64,000 bases of DNA from assembly GCA_026126205.1 (NCBI GenBank), contig JAHCJP010000005.1, positions 1-64,000 of the forward strand. The letters run 5' to 3'. A program made the position numbers and the translations under genes. The stretch comes from Maricaulaceae bacterium. Its GTDB lineage: Bacteria > Pseudomonadota > Alphaproteobacteria > Caulobacterales > Maricaulaceae. The notes beneath the pieces were generated by a model. It made no database searches. It was given only the letters and a program-made list of their open reading frames with translations, and was not told the origin of the DNA. Of the stretch, positions 1 to 7,477 are shown piece by piece (the stretch's first letter is position 1; each line of letters begins with the position of its first letter).

Positions 1-36
1 CCATCACTCTGCCGCTACAGCGCGTTACGTCCTGAC

Positions 37-67
37 GCCGGCGGGCCCTCTGCCGGCCGGATATTTT
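37..67 (+). terminator. possible intrinsic terminator of an upstream gene
   Basis: Two GCCGGC blocks (37-42 and 52-57) can form a short GC hairpin followed by ATATTTT at 61-67. It could end a + strand gene lying left of the window. The stem is self-complementary and short, so this is weak. Confidence 0.3.
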
Positions 68-128
68 GAGATGAAAAAGCACTTCCAAACCGGCGTGGAC
101 GGCTTACCTTAGGTCCATCGTCAACATC

Positions 129-146
129 AGAAAGGAGGTGATCCAG
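129..146 (+). promoter_or_regulatory. 18-nt Shine-Dalgarno, full complement of the 16S tail
   Basis: Positions 129-146 are the exact reverse complement of the last 18 nt of a typical alphaproteobacterial 16S rRNA (anti-SD tail). The GGAGG core (134-138) sits 7 nt before a GTG codon at 146. Ordinary SDs in this window match 4-6 nt. Identity to the 16S complement stops at 146, so this is not an rRNA remnant. Confidence 0.6.
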
Positions 147-223
147 TGTCTCATTGTCTATCGCCGCAGACGTCGGCAGCCGCGACCTGGAATCTCGCCT
201 CGGTGGGGTTCCGCGTCGCTTAA
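146..223 (+). CDS. 25-codon small ORF with extreme ribosome-binding site
   Basis: A GTG-started reading frame of 25 codons ends in TAA at 221-223. The peptide begins MSHCLSPQTSAAATW and ends SVGFRVA. It is placed ideally 7 nt after the GGAGG core of an 18-nt anti-SD complement. An intrinsic terminator hairpin (253-283) follows 29 nt downstream, so sORF plus terminator looks like a compact transcription unit. I do not recognise the peptide. It has no signal peptide or membrane segment. It could be a small protein, a leader peptide, or an RNA whose main role is to bind 30S subunits. Coding status is inferred from the SD geometry only. Confidence 0.45.
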   Translation: MSHCLSPQTSAAATWNLASVGFRVA

Positions 224-252
224 GCGGTCCCGCGGATTGCGGTTCGACAATG

Positions 253-283
253 GAAGGGCCGTCCCTTAAAGGGGCGGCCCTTC
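253..283. terminator. bidirectional intrinsic terminator
   Basis: A 13-bp stem (253-265 with 271-283, one G.U pair) with loop TTAAA lies between the small ORF on the + strand and the stop of the flavoprotein gene on the - strand. CTTCTTC follows on the + side. It can serve both convergent genes. Confidence 0.7.
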
Positions 284-284
284 T

Positions 285-1532
285 TCATGTCCGGGCGCGG
301 GCGAGCCAGGCCAGCGCGCCTTGCGCCGCGGCGACGCCGGTGGCGAAGCTCGCCTGTAACAGGTAACCGCCGGTGGGCGCGTCCCAGTCCAGCATCTCGC
401 CGGCGACGAAGATGCCGCGGCTGTTTCTCAGCATGAAATGCTCGTCGAGTTCGGCAAAGCGAATGCCGCCGGCGCTGGAGATCGCCGTCTCGATCGGCTG
501 CACGCCGGTGAGCGTCACCGGCACCGCCTTGATCAGCGCCGCGATGGCGGCCGGCGGCAGCGCCGACAGCGGCTTGCCCTTGGCCAGCGCCGCCTCGTGC
601 AGCAGCGACAGCGCGACGGCGGCCAAATGCGTATTCTTGCGCAGGAAGTTCGTCAGCGACTGCTTGCCGCGCGGCGCCGAAAGCCGCTCGGTGAGTTTGG
701 CGAGCGCGACTTCGGGCAACAGGTCGATGGTGATGGTGGTCGCGCCATGCCTGTTGATGGCGTCGCGGATCGGCGATGACAGCGCGTAGATGGCGCCGCC
801 TTCGATGCCCGCCTGCGTCACCATCGCTTCGCCACGTGCGCTACGCCCGCCGAACGTGACGGCGATGCGCTTGAGCGGCTGACCGGCGAAGCCGCGCAGC
901 ACGTCGGACCATGCGGCGGTGAAGCCGCAATTGGCCGGCTGCAGCGGCGCCACCGCGACTTTCTCGCCGCGCAGGATATCGACCCAGCGGCCGTCCGAGC
1001 CGAGCTTCGGCCAGCTCGCGCCGCCTGTCGCCAGCACGACGACATCCGGCTTCACCGTGAGGTCTTCGCCGCCGGCGTTGAAGCGCAGGTGACCCTCGTC
1101 ATCCCAACCCTCCCAGCGATGACGCAGCTTCACGGTGACGCCGAGATTGCGCAGGCGCAGCAGCCACGTCCGCAGCAGCGGCGAGGTCTTCAGCGCCTTG
1201 GGAAAGACGCGGCCGCTGGTGCCGACAAAGGTGTCGGCCCCGAGTTCATCGGCCCAGGCGCGCAAGGCCGCCGGCGGAAACGCGGTGACCGCGGCGAGCA
1301 GCCGCTCGTCAGCCTCGCCGTAGCGCTTGAGGAAATCGGCGAGCGGCTCGCTGTGGGTCAGGTTGAGCCCGCCGCGCCCCGCCATCAGGAGCTTGCGGCC
1401 CAGCGACGGCATCTGGTCGTAGACCGTCACCGCGACGCCGGCGCGCGCCAGGGTCTCGGCCGCGATCAGCCCGGCCGGGCCGCCGCCGATCACGGCGGCG
1501 CGGTTACCTTGGGTGGCATTAGTGGCGGTCAA
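285..1532 (-). CDS. HI0933/BaiN-type FAD flavoprotein (TIGR03862-like)
   Basis: A 415-aa NAD(P)/FAD-dependent oxidoreductase-like protein. The dinucleotide-binding GGGPAG is at about residues 17-22, followed by the [16 protein letters not shown] segment typical of the HI0933/BaiN family. A second FAD contact, [16 protein letters not shown], and a C-terminal [17 protein letters not shown] block complete the fold. Length matches the alphaproteobacterial TIGR03862 branch. The family is cytosolic and its physiological substrate is mostly unknown. The start is a TTG at 1532 with only a weak SD, so the N-terminus may be a few codons off. The gene is divergent from lysK and shares a 70-bp promoter region with it. 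Confidence 0.85.
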   Translation of the reverse strand: MTATNATQGNRAAVIGGGPAGLIAAETLARAGVAVTVYDQMPSLGRKLLMAGRGGLNLTHSEPLADFLKRYGEADERLLAAVTAFPPAALRAWADELGADTFVGTSGRVFPKALKTSPLLRTWLLRLRNLGVTVKLRHRWEGWDDEGHLRFNAGGEDLTVKPDVVVLATGGASWPKLGSDGRWVDILRGEKVAVAPLQPANCGFTAAWSDVLRGFAGQPLKRIAVTFGGRSARGEAMVTQAGIEGGAIYALSSPIRDAINRHGATTITIDLLPEVALAKLTERLSAPRGKQSLTNFLRKNTHLAAVALSLLHEAALAKGKPLSALPPAAIAALIKAVPVTLTGVQPIETAISSAGGIRFAELDEHFMLRNSRGIFVAGEMLDWDAPTGGYLLQASFATGVAAAQGALAWLARART

Positions 1533-1555
1533 ATTGAGGTCTCGTGGTGCTCGAA

Positions 1556-1584
1556 TTGACGCCGTTCGGCGCGTTGCCTATGTC
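1556..1584 (+). promoter_or_regulatory. candidate sigma-70 promoter for lysK
   Basis: TTGACG (1556-1561), a 17-nt spacer and TATGTC (1579-1584) lie 19 nt before the lysK start. The -35 is good and the -10 is mediocre. Confidence 0.4.
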
Positions 1585-1602
1585 TGCCCGCCGGAGGCCG
1601 GA

Positions 1603-3228
1603 ATGTCGATGACCACTGCCGAAATTGCGCCGCAAATCACGCCGGACGAGCTCAAGAAGCTGGCCGAGCAGTCGAACGCCTGGCCGTTCGAGGAGGCCCG
1701 CAAGATCGTGGCGCGGCTCAAATCCAAACCGAAGGACGAGGTCATCTTCGAGACCGGCTACGGCCCCTCGGGCCTGCCGCATATCGGCACTTTCGGCGAG
1801 GTGGCGCGCACGGCGATGGTGCGCCACGCCTTCCGCGTGCTGACCGAAGACCGCTATCCCACCCGCCTGATCGCCTTTTCCGACGACATGGACGGGATGC
1901 GCAAAATCCCCGACAACGTGCCGAACCAGCAGATGCTGGCCGAACATCTCGGCAAGCCGCTGACCGCGGTGCCGGACCCGTTCGGAACCCATGACGGCTT
2001 CGCCCAGCACAACAACGCCCGCCTGCGCGCGTTTCTGGACCAGTTCGGCTTCGACTACGAATTCTATTCCGCCACCGAACAGTACCGTTCCGGCGCCTTC
2101 GACGCGACGCTGCTGCGGGCGCTGGAGCGCTATGACGAGATCATGGCGGTGATGCTGCCCACCCTGGGGGAGGAGCGTCAGGCCACCTATTCGCCCTTCC
2201 TGCCCGTCTCGCCGTCCACCGGGCGCGTTCTCTACGTGCCGATGAAGGCGACCGACGCGAAGGCGGGCACCATCACCTTCGCTGACGAAGACGGAACCGA
2301 CGTGACCCTGCCCGTCACCGGCGGGCATGTGAAAATGCAGTGGAAGCCGGATTTCGGCATGCGCTGGGCGGCGCTGGGCGTCGATTTCGAGATGTTCGGC
2401 AAGGACCACCAGACCAACGCGCCGATCTATTCGAAAATCTGCCGCATCCTCGGCGTCGAACCGCCGGTGCAGTTCGTCTACGAGCTGTTCCTGGACGAGA
2501 AGGGCGAGAAGATCTCCAAGTCCAAGGGCAACGGCCTGGCGGTGGAGGAATGGCTGCGCTACGCCCCGCATGAAAGCCTCGCCCTGTACATGTTCCAGAA
2601 GCCGCGCGTGGCCAAGCGGCTGTATTTCGACGTCATCCCGAAGGCGGTGGACGAATACCTGCAGCACCTGGCCGCCTATCCGGCGCAGGACGCGGCGGCG
2701 CGGATGGAAAACCCGGTCTGGCACATCCATGACGGCGCGCCGCCGGCCGAAGAAGCGCCGATCAGCTTCGCCATCCTGCTCAATCTCGCCTCGGCCTCCG
2801 GCGCGGCGGACAAGGCGGGCCTGTGGGGCTTCATCGCCCGCTATGCGCCCGGCGCCACGCCGCAGACGCACCCGCTGGTCGATCGTCTCGCCGGGCATGC
2901 GCTGGCCTATTACGAGGACTTCGTGAAGCCGAACAAGCGCTTCCGCGAGGCGGCGGACATCGAACGCGCGGCGATGGCGGAGCTGGTGACGCGATTGAAG
3001 CGGCTCGACCCCGGCGAGACCGATCCCGAGACCATCCAGTTCGAGGTTTACGAGGCCGGCAAGACCCAGCCCTTCGACAATCTGCGCGACTGGTTCAGGG
3101 CGCTGTACGAGGTGCTGCTGGGTCAGAGCCAGGGGCCGCGCTTCGGCGGTTTCGCCGCCATCTACGGCGTGCCCGAAACCATCGCCCTGATCGAAAAGGG
3201 CCTGTCCGGCGAGCTGGCGCGGGATTAG
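1603..3228 (+). CDS. lysK: lysyl-tRNA synthetase, class I
   Basis: A 541-aa cytosolic enzyme charging tRNA-Lys. The class I signatures are clear: a HIGH-type PHIGT at residues 59-63 in [14 protein letters not shown], and a KMSKS-type KISKSKG at about residue 305, with an alpha-helical C-terminal anticodon-binding region behind it. Class I LysRS replaces the class II enzyme in many Alphaproteobacteria. The ATG at 1603 was chosen because GGAGG (1592-1596) precedes it at proper spacing. The frame is open further upstream to 1513, but that part overlaps the divergent promoter and lacks family similarity. An in-frame ATG at 1609 is the alternative. Confidence 0.95.
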   Translation: MSMTTAEIAPQITPDELKKLAEQSNAWPFEEARKIVARLKSKPKDEVIFETGYGPSGLPHIGTFGEVARTAMVRHAFRVLTEDRYPTRLIAFSDDMDGMRKIPDNVPNQQMLAEHLGKPLTAVPDPFGTHDGFAQHNNARLRAFLDQFGFDYEFYSATEQYRSGAFDATLLRALERYDEIMAVMLPTLGEERQATYSPFLPVSPSTGRVLYVPMKATDAKAGTITFADEDGTDVTLPVTGGHVKMQWKPDFGMRWAALGVDFEMFGKDHQTNAPIYSKICRILGVEPPVQFVYELFLDEKGEKISKSKGNGLAVEEWLRYAPHESLALYMFQKPRVAKRLYFDVIPKAVDEYLQHLAAYPAQDAAARMENPVWHIHDGAPPAEEAPISFAILLNLASASGAADKAGLWGFIARYAPGATPQTHPLVDRLAGHALAYYEDFVKPNKRFREAADIERAAMAELVTRLKRLDPGETDPETIQFEVYEAGKTQPFDNLRDWFRALYEVLLGQSQGPRFGGFAAIYGVPETIALIEKGLSGELARD

Positions 3229-3296
3229 TAAGAAAAACTGGCGTATATGCCTTTTGCAAACCCGGCAGAATCGGGGGAGAGTGACTCCATCATAGG

Positions 3297-3590
3297 ATGG
3301 AGGATGTCGTGCGTGCTGACGTTTACGGTCAATTTTTCGCTGCTGAGCCGGGTGTAATCCCTACTGAACACGTGGGTCGTATACTCGGATTCCGCGTTGG
3401 ACGGGTAAAGGGCGAGCTTGCCGGAGTGGACCTTCATTTTGAGGTCGATGGGCAGCCGCGATCAATGACGATTGATCGGGGCAACGCACTGTTTCTTCTT
3501 TCATTGTTGAAAAGCCTCCAGTTAAACGAGGGTCTGCCTTTTCCAGACGATCCTCGCGATCCAAATTGGCGCGCTGGCGACCACGCATAA
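3297..3590 (+). CDS. hypothetical protein, 97 aa
   Basis: A small soluble protein that I do not recognise. The sequence looks protein-like, with alternating polar/hydrophobic pattern and the C-terminal motif SLQLNEGLPFPDDPRDPNW, but has no signal peptide or membrane segment. The ATG at 3297 is one option. GTG at 3309 has a GGAGG (3300-3304) just upstream and may be the true start. It is the first gene of an accessory patch between lysK and the 5.7-kb regulator pair, and converges on the Panacea operon. A hairpin at 3605-3628 separates the two. Confidence 0.5.
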   Translation: MEDVVRADVYGQFFAAEPGVIPTEHVGRILGFRVGRVKGELAGVDLHFEVDGQPRSMTIDRGNALFLLSLLKSLQLNEGLPFPDDPRDPNWRAGDHA

Positions 3591-3604
3591 GCACCTCCAT
3601 TGAA

Positions 3605-3628
3605 AAGCCCGGCTCACTGGCCGGGCTT
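3605..3628. terminator. bidirectional terminator between hypothetical gene and TA operon
   Basis: A 9-bp perfect stem (AAGCCCGGC 3605-3613 with 3620-3628) with a 6-nt loop. On the - strand it is followed by a T run, and the stop codon of the 62-aa gene (3614-3616) lies in the loop. Confidence 0.65.
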
Positions 3629-3802
3629 GTCGTCGTCCTCGCCCTGATTGGCGGGCGGCTTGGGCTGGGCTATTCGCCTCAGTTTGTCGTCAAACACCTT
3701 CTCGTCCTCGTCGCATTCCAGTTCGCGGGCGAGGGCTTTGAATTTTTCAGTCTGACTGCGGTCGTCCAGATCGGGCACGTTGGGCTTCCTCAAAAAGCGC
3801 AT
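3614..3802 (-). CDS. hypothetical 62-aa protein, third gene of Panacea operon
   Basis: A very acidic and basic small protein (many D/E/K/R, e.g. ELECDEDEKVFDDKLRR) that I do not recognise. It starts inside the 3' end of the preceding toxin-like gene, with a 56-nt overlap in another frame, which is tight coupling. Its stop codon sits in the loop of the terminator. There is no signal or membrane segment. It may be an accessory of the TA operon or an unrelated passenger. The overlap means one of the two starts could be wrong. Confidence 0.5.
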   Translation of the reverse strand: MRFLRKPNVPDLDDRSQTEKFKALARELECDEDEKVFDDKLRRIAQPKPPANQGEDDDKPGQ

Positions 3803-4046
3803 CTACGACATCTATTCGATCTTCGTGAATGACATAGACAACTGTAACAGTGGGCATGTCGATTGAGCGCGCGCCCTCAAGCGTGAACGATCTGGTCAGG
3901 CCGCTTTCGGTCAGGGGGATTCCTTCATGCGGGTCGCGAGCTAAAACGAATGTGATCGCCTCCCAAGCATATCCCGCACGCGAGAACCGAATCTCGGCCT
4001 CAGCCAACGCAAACGATACGCCAATTTCCTCACGTATCGTTTTCAC
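3747..4046 (-). CDS. putative toxin of a Panacea TA pair, RelE-like
   Basis: A 99-aa protein encoded directly after the Panacea-domain gene. Its GTG start shares one base with the preceding TAG stop, so the two are translationally coupled. The C-terminal half (VTVVYVIHEDRIDVVDALFEEA) resembles the beta-strand/helix end of RelE/ParE-superfamily toxins, and the size fits. Panacea antitoxins (DUF4065, SocA-like) are known to pair with many unrelated toxins encoded next to them, which is the main reason for the call. No catalytic residue can be assigned with confidence. An alternative is a non-toxic conserved hypothetical. Confidence 0.5.
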   Translation of the reverse strand: MKTIREEIGVSFALAEAEIRFSRAGYAWEAITFVLARDPHEGIPLTESGLTRSFTLEGARSIDMPTVTVVYVIHEDRIDVVDALFEEAQRARSGRPQSD

Positions 4047-4588
4047 TATGGAAGGCTAAGCTCCCTGGCTCGCGTTCGTGCCCACTCAAGCTGCCCTTCG
4101 CTAGGTCTTCGTATGCGCTCAGCTAGCAATGCCGCGTATGGCAGGGGCTCGCCCATCGCGGCAATCTCCCACCCGTAATCGTGCGAAAGCTCACTAACCG
4201 ACTCTGCCGTGTGGTCGTCGCAAATGTGTTTGACCCAGTAATCGACAATGGCGCGCTCTTCCTGAGACAGCGCGTCAAGGCGCGGCACAGTTAGTGCCTC
4301 AAAGCGATCTTTTGCACGATCTCCCGCAAAACCACGATCCCGTGAAACCTTGATCGCGCCGACGCTGATCAAATCCTGTCGCGCGCGCATGACCTGTTGA
4401 GCGACCGGCCCGTGCTCTCTGCGGATGAACCGGGCACCAGAAATCGGCGCACCATGAAGCATGTACGCCTTAGCCTCCGAAAACCAGAGGATTTTATTTA
4501 ACTTTGTCGAGCCCAGCTTATTCGTGTTTGGACACTTCCAAATCACGTAATGCACAAGCTCTCGAAACTTCCGAGCGTTAAACTTCAT
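4046..4588 (-). CDS. Panacea (DUF4065/SocA-like) domain antitoxin
   Basis: A 180-aa protein. The stretch from KLGSTKLNKILWFSEAKAY through GARFIRREHGPVAQQV (residues about 25-70) is the hallmark of the Panacea/DUF4065 domain, of which Caulobacter SocA is the founding example. The domain neutralises partner toxins by direct binding, or in SocA by delivering the toxin to ClpXP. It is the first gene of a three-gene - strand operon and overlaps the toxin-like gene by 1 nt. No convincing SD precedes the ATG. The IS1595 transposase gene ends 66 bp upstream, and local base composition is less GC-rich than the flanks, suggesting acquisition. Confidence 0.8.
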   Translation of the reverse strand: MKFNARKFRELVHYVIWKCPNTNKLGSTKLNKILWFSEAKAYMLHGAPISGARFIRREHGPVAQQVMRARQDLISVGAIKVSRDRGFAGDRAKDRFEALTVPRLDALSQEERAIVDYWVKHICDDHTAESVSELSHDYGWEIAAMGEPLPYAALLAERIRRPSEGQLEWARTRARELSLP

Positions 4589-4654
4589 GCGTGGCGCGTT
4601 TCTATGTCTCCCTGCGACCAGTCACCTTACATGTGGGGCCCTAATTTTTGTTTT

Positions 4655-5572
4655 TCATGAGGGCTCGCTGTAAGTCAGACGCTTTCCAATGATACCAGAA
4701 AGGGCACGGTCTGTCCGCAAAAGATCGCTCACGCCTAGCGCTTCGCGCTCGTTGTAGCGGAAGTCAAATTCCGCCAGATAGCGATGCAGGTGCTTCTTGG
4801 CGCAGTGCTGGTAAACGCCCTTCATGCCGCGCTTGAAGATGCTGAAATAGCCTTCGGCGGTGTTGGTGTGGACCGCGCCGCGCACGTATTCCTCTGCGCC
4901 ATGGTGCACCGTCTCATGACTGGCGAACGCCTTGCCCAGCGGAACGTAATGGCGGGCTTCATCCGTCATCAGGCGGGCCTCGCGGGCGATGTTGGCGCTC
5001 AGGATCGGGCCGAGGGTGGACGGCTTGAGACTGTCCACCACCATGGAGCGAACCTGCTTGGTCTCGCGGTCAACCAGCGCCAGCACCTTGCGCTTGTGCT
5101 GATAGCCGGGCTTCACCTTCGCGCCCGGCTCGACGCCGATGAAGGTTTCATCCGCCTCGACCGCGCCGCCATTGCCGCCGAAGGGCGCAAGGTCGCCGGA
5201 ACGCATCGCCTCGCGGATACGGTGCGCCAGAAACCACGCCGTCTTGTAGGTGACCTCCAGCGTGCGCTCCAGTTGCTTGGCGCTCACGCCCTTCTTGCTG
5301 GAGCACATCAGATAGGCCGCTTGCAGGAACTTGCAGAGCGGGATGCGGCCATGCTCGAAAACCGTGCCGACCTTCACCGTGAACTGCTTGCCGCACTGGC
5401 CGCACTTTTTCAGGCCGTAACGGATGCGCTTCGTCAGGTTCGGCTTGATCGCGTAAATCTTGTCCGTTCCGCCACAGTGCGGGCAGACCGGACCTTCCGG
5501 CCAGATCACGCTTTCCAGCTTGGCGAAGGCCGCTTCCTCATTGTGAAAGTAGGGGGCGCTCAGAACGGACAT
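4655..5572 (-). CDS. IS1595-family (ISXO2-like) transposase
   Basis: A 305-aa DDE-type transposase. The N-terminal zinc ribbon has CPHCGG at about 30-35 and CGQCGKQF at about 57-64. The catalytic part has VEADETFIG (first Asp), LMTDEARHY (second Asp) and HTNTAEGYFSIFKRG, the ISXO2 signature ending. Full family length and no frameshift, so it is probably functional. GGGAGAGAG lies just before the ATG. It sits alone beside the Panacea operon, with no passenger gene inside. Confidence 0.9.
   Translation of the reverse strand: MSVLSAPYFHNEEAAFAKLESVIWPEGPVCPHCGGTDKIYAIKPNLTKRIRYGLKKCGQCGKQFTVKVGTVFEHGRIPLCKFLQAAYLMCSSKKGVSAKQLERTLEVTYKTAWFLAHRIREAMRSGDLAPFGGNGGAVEADETFIGVEPGAKVKPGYQHKRKVLALVDRETKQVRSMVVDSLKPSTLGPILSANIAREARLMTDEARHYVPLGKAFASHETVHHGAEEYVRGAVHTNTAEGYFSIFKRGMKGVYQHCAKKHLHRYLAEFDFRYNEREALGVSDLLRTDRALSGIIGKRLTYSEPS
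4655..5572 (-). mobile_element. IS1595-family insertion sequence, ends not resolved
   Basis: Only the transposase gene can be delimited. I compared 4590-4654 with the reverse complement of 5573-5660 and found no convincing terminal inverted repeats or target duplication. The element may extend up to ~60 bp on either side of these coordinates or may have lost an end. Confidence 0.6.
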
Positions 5573-5647
5573 GACTCTCTCTCCCGAATCTGCCCATAAG
5601 CTATCCCATCTCAGCTAGGTTTGCAAGGTATATATACGCCGAAAAAC

Positions 5648-5700
5648 TTGACATGCCCTCTGTGTCGTGAAATTACGACATCAGGTAAGAATTTTCTTAC
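5648..5700 (+). promoter_or_regulatory. promoter with two palindromic operators
   Basis: The consensus -35 TTGACA (5648-5653) is followed 17 nt later by AATTAC. Over the -10 lies TGTCGT-N6-ACGACA (5663-5680), and right behind it the perfect GTAAGAA-TT-TTCTTAC (5685-5700). Two stacked dyads at the promoter of an XRE-regulator pair suggest autoregulation by the downstream XRE protein. Confidence 0.55.
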
Positions 5701-5714
5701 ATGAATCGGAGGAC

Positions 5715-5730
5715 GGAACGATGTCGTTCC
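5715..5730 (+). promoter_or_regulatory. hairpin over the start codon of the membrane-protein gene
   Basis: The perfect 7-bp dyad GGAACGA-TG-TCGTTCC encloses the start codon ATG (5721-5723). It lies 2 nt after the GGAGG SD (5708-5712). It could be a third operator-like dyad or an RNA hairpin limiting initiation. Confidence 0.4.
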
Positions 5731-6143
5731 ATGAAAAAAGCAATCTCACCGTACTGGCGATCCTCGTCATGGTGTTCGGGGTCTATTTCCTGTGGCTGAT
5801 GCCGCAGATGGCGGCGGCCGATCCGCTGCCGCCGCCGGCGGCTGTGGCCGGGGTTCTGATCCCGTTCGTGCTTGTTCTGGTAGTGCTGATCGGGGCCGTG
5901 CATCTGGCCTACAAGCTGCGCGACTGGAAAGAGAAGGGCGAAGCCGACGAGCGCGACCGCCTGATCGAGACGCGGGCCGAGGCGCGGGCCGGATTCGTGT
6001 TGGCGCTGGGCGTGTTCGGGGCGCTGGCGCTGCTGCTGGCGGGCGCGGCGCCGTTCTGGATCGCCAATGCGCTGCTGGGCGCGCTGGTGGCGGCCGAACT
6101 GGTCAAGGGCGTGCTGCGCGCCATCGCCTACCGGCGGGGCTGA
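5721..6143 (+). CDS. four-TM inner-membrane protein paired with XRE regulator
   Basis: A 140-aa integral membrane protein with hydrophobic segments at about 9-29, 40-62, 88-108 and 112-130, and a charged EKGEADERDRLIETRAEARA loop between the pairs. No catalytic motif is seen. ATG 5721 was preferred over the upstream in-frame GTG 5667 because GGAGG (5708-5712) fits it and the upstream part overlaps the operator dyads. The gene ends 6 nt before a small XRE regulator. Membrane protein plus short HTH protein is a recurrent bacterial pair whose role is poorly defined. Confidence 0.75.
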   Translation: MSFHEKSNLTVLAILVMVFGVYFLWLMPQMAAADPLPPPAAVAGVLIPFVLVLVVLIGAVHLAYKLRDWKEKGEADERDRLIETRAEARAGFVLALGVFGALALLLAGAAPFWIANALLGALVAAELVKGVLRAIAYRRG

Positions 6144-6149
6144 CCGGCC

Positions 6150-6383
6150 ATGGGCAAGGGTCAGACCCGCATCCGCAACCGCATCCGCGAATTGCGCTTC
6201 GCCGCCGGCGAGATGACGCAGGCCGAGCTGGCCGACCGCATCGGCGTCACCCGCCAGACCGTGATCGCCATGGAGCAGGGGCGCTATTCCCCTTCGTTGG
6301 AGGTCGCCTTCCGCACAGCCATCGCGCTGAACGCCGGGCTGGAGGATGTGTTCCAGTATGGCGAGCCGAGCGGGGCTTATTGA
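6150..6383 (+). CDS. small XRE-family HTH regulator
   Basis: A 77-aa single-domain DNA-binding protein. The helix-turn-helix is MTQAELADRIGVTRQTVIAM (about residues 22-41), followed by the ARYSPSLE-type wing. It has no sensor domain, like YozG-type regulators. It is encoded 6 nt after the membrane protein in the same operon, and the dyads at 5663-5700 are its likely operators. It converges with the S24 regulator gene, whose stop lies 2 nt away. Confidence 0.85.
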   Translation: MGKGQTRIRNRIRELRFAAGEMTQAELADRIGVTRQTVIAMEQGRYSPSLEVAFRTAIALNAGLEDVFQYGEPSGAY

Positions 6384-6385
6384 GG

Positions 6386-7003
6386 CTACTGGCTCGCCCA
6401 GACGATGCGGGCGATCCACAGGATCTCCGCCGGGTCCAGCGTGCGATCCGGATAGTCGGGGTTCAGCGAGAGCAGTTCGACCGTGGTGTCGGAACGCCGG
6501 CCAAGCTGTTTGGCCATCACCTCTCCGGCGCGGGTCTTGACCACCACGCGGTCGCCCTTGCGCACCTCGGCCTCCGGCGCGACGACGATGCGGTCGCCGT
6601 CGCGATACACCGGCGCCATGGACTCGCCGCTGATCTCCAGCACATAGGCGTGTTCGTCCTCGACGCCCGGGAAGCGCACCTGCTCCCACCCCTCGCCGGC
6701 GGGGAAGCCGGCGTCGTCGAAATAGCCGTCGTTTCCGGCCTGGGCGAGGCCGATCAGCGGCGCCGCCCGCCCGCCGCCGCCCGCGGCCATGGCCGCGAAA
6801 TCGTCGAAACCGGCGCCCGCCGCCTCCAGCGCCTTGGCGAGGCTCTCGGTGGACGGCCAGCGCGGCTTGCCGCCGGAAACGCGTTTCGAGGGGTTGAAGG
6901 TGGTGGGGTCCAGCCCCGCAGCGCGCGCCAGGCCGGACGCGCTCATCCCGGCGCGCTGCGCCAGCCGGTCGATGCCTCTCCAGATCTGCGCATGGGTCAG
7001 CAT
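6386..7003 (-). CDS. S24/LexA-like peptidase-domain transcriptional regulator
   Basis: A 205-aa protein combining an N-terminal Cro/C1-type HTH (about residues 10-60) with a C-terminal S24 fold. The nucleophile Ser128 is in GESMAP and the general base is Lys165 in VMAKQLGRR, spaced 37 residues as in LexA. Such proteins resemble phage C repressors that self-cleave on RecA filaments, but stand-alone chromosomal copies are common in Alphaproteobacteria. ATG 7003 starts the conserved HTH region. An open frame extends further upstream but runs into the promoter and the DUF952 gene. No prophage genes are adjacent. Confidence 0.85.
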   Translation of the reverse strand: MLTHAQIWRGIDRLAQRAGMSASGLARAAGLDPTTFNPSKRVSGGKPRWPSTESLAKALEAAGAGFDDFAAMAAGGGGRAAPLIGLAQAGNDGYFDDAGFPAGEGWEQVRFPGVEDEHAYVLEISGESMAPVYRDGDRIVVAPEAEVRKGDRVVVKTRAGEVMAKQLGRRSDTTVELLSLNPDYPDRTLDPAEILWIARIVWASQ

Positions 7004-7111
7004 GGCCGCCCCCGTGGACCGGATGGGAGCATACAGGAATTTATTCCTTGCCCGCAACCCCCGGCCCCGATCCGGCTTGCCGGGCGTGCGGGGCGGGGCT
7101 AGGGCAGGGGC

Positions 7112-7477
7112 ATGGCCACACCGACTCACCCGGCGCTGATCTACAAGCTCGCCGATCCGCGCGACTGGGGGGCGGCGATGGCCGAAGGCGTCTATCGCGG
7201 CTCGGCGGCGGACAGGGCCGACGGCTTCATCCATTTCTCCACCGGGGCGCAACTGCCCGGCACGCTGGAAAAACACTATGCGGACGCGCAGCGGCTGGCG
7301 CTGGTGGAGGTAGAGGCCGCTTCGCTCGGCCCGGCGCTGAAATGGGAGGCCGCGCGCGGCGGCGAGCTGTTCCCGCATCTCTATGGCGACCTGCCGTTGA
7401 CGGCGGTGGCCACTCTGCGCCTGATCGCCCGCGACGAGAGCGGCGCCTGGCGGCTGCCGTCCGAGATTCTCGAGTGA
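7112..7477 (+). CDS. DUF952 domain protein
   Basis: A 121-aa cytosolic protein with the DUF952 pattern: IYKLADPRDW near the N-terminus, then ADGFIHFSTGAQLPGTLEKHY at about 36-56 and a C-terminal GELFPHLYGDLPL. The biochemical role of the family is unknown. It overlaps the pyrD start by 3 nt (GTGA), so the two are co-translated. This DUF952-pyrD pairing is frequent in Alphaproteobacteria. Confidence 0.85.
   Translation: MATPTHPALIYKLADPRDWGAAMAEGVYRGSAADRADGFIHFSTGAQLPGTLEKHYADAQRLALVEVEAASLGPALKWEAARGGELFPHLYGDLPLTAVATLRLIARDESGAWRLPSEILE

Noticed and set aside
129..146. End of a 16S rRNA gene on the - strand
   Set aside because: Only the last 18 nt match; the preceding universally conserved 16S bases are absent beyond 146, and a well-placed GTG ORF follows instead.
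3225..3437. 70-codon ORF on the - strand opposite the 97-aa gene
   Set aside because: It overlaps the lysK stop and the more protein-like + strand frame, and has no SD.
4590..5660. Terminal inverted repeats and target duplication of IS1595
   Set aside because: Comparing both flanks gave only 4-bp coincidences, so the ends were left undefined.
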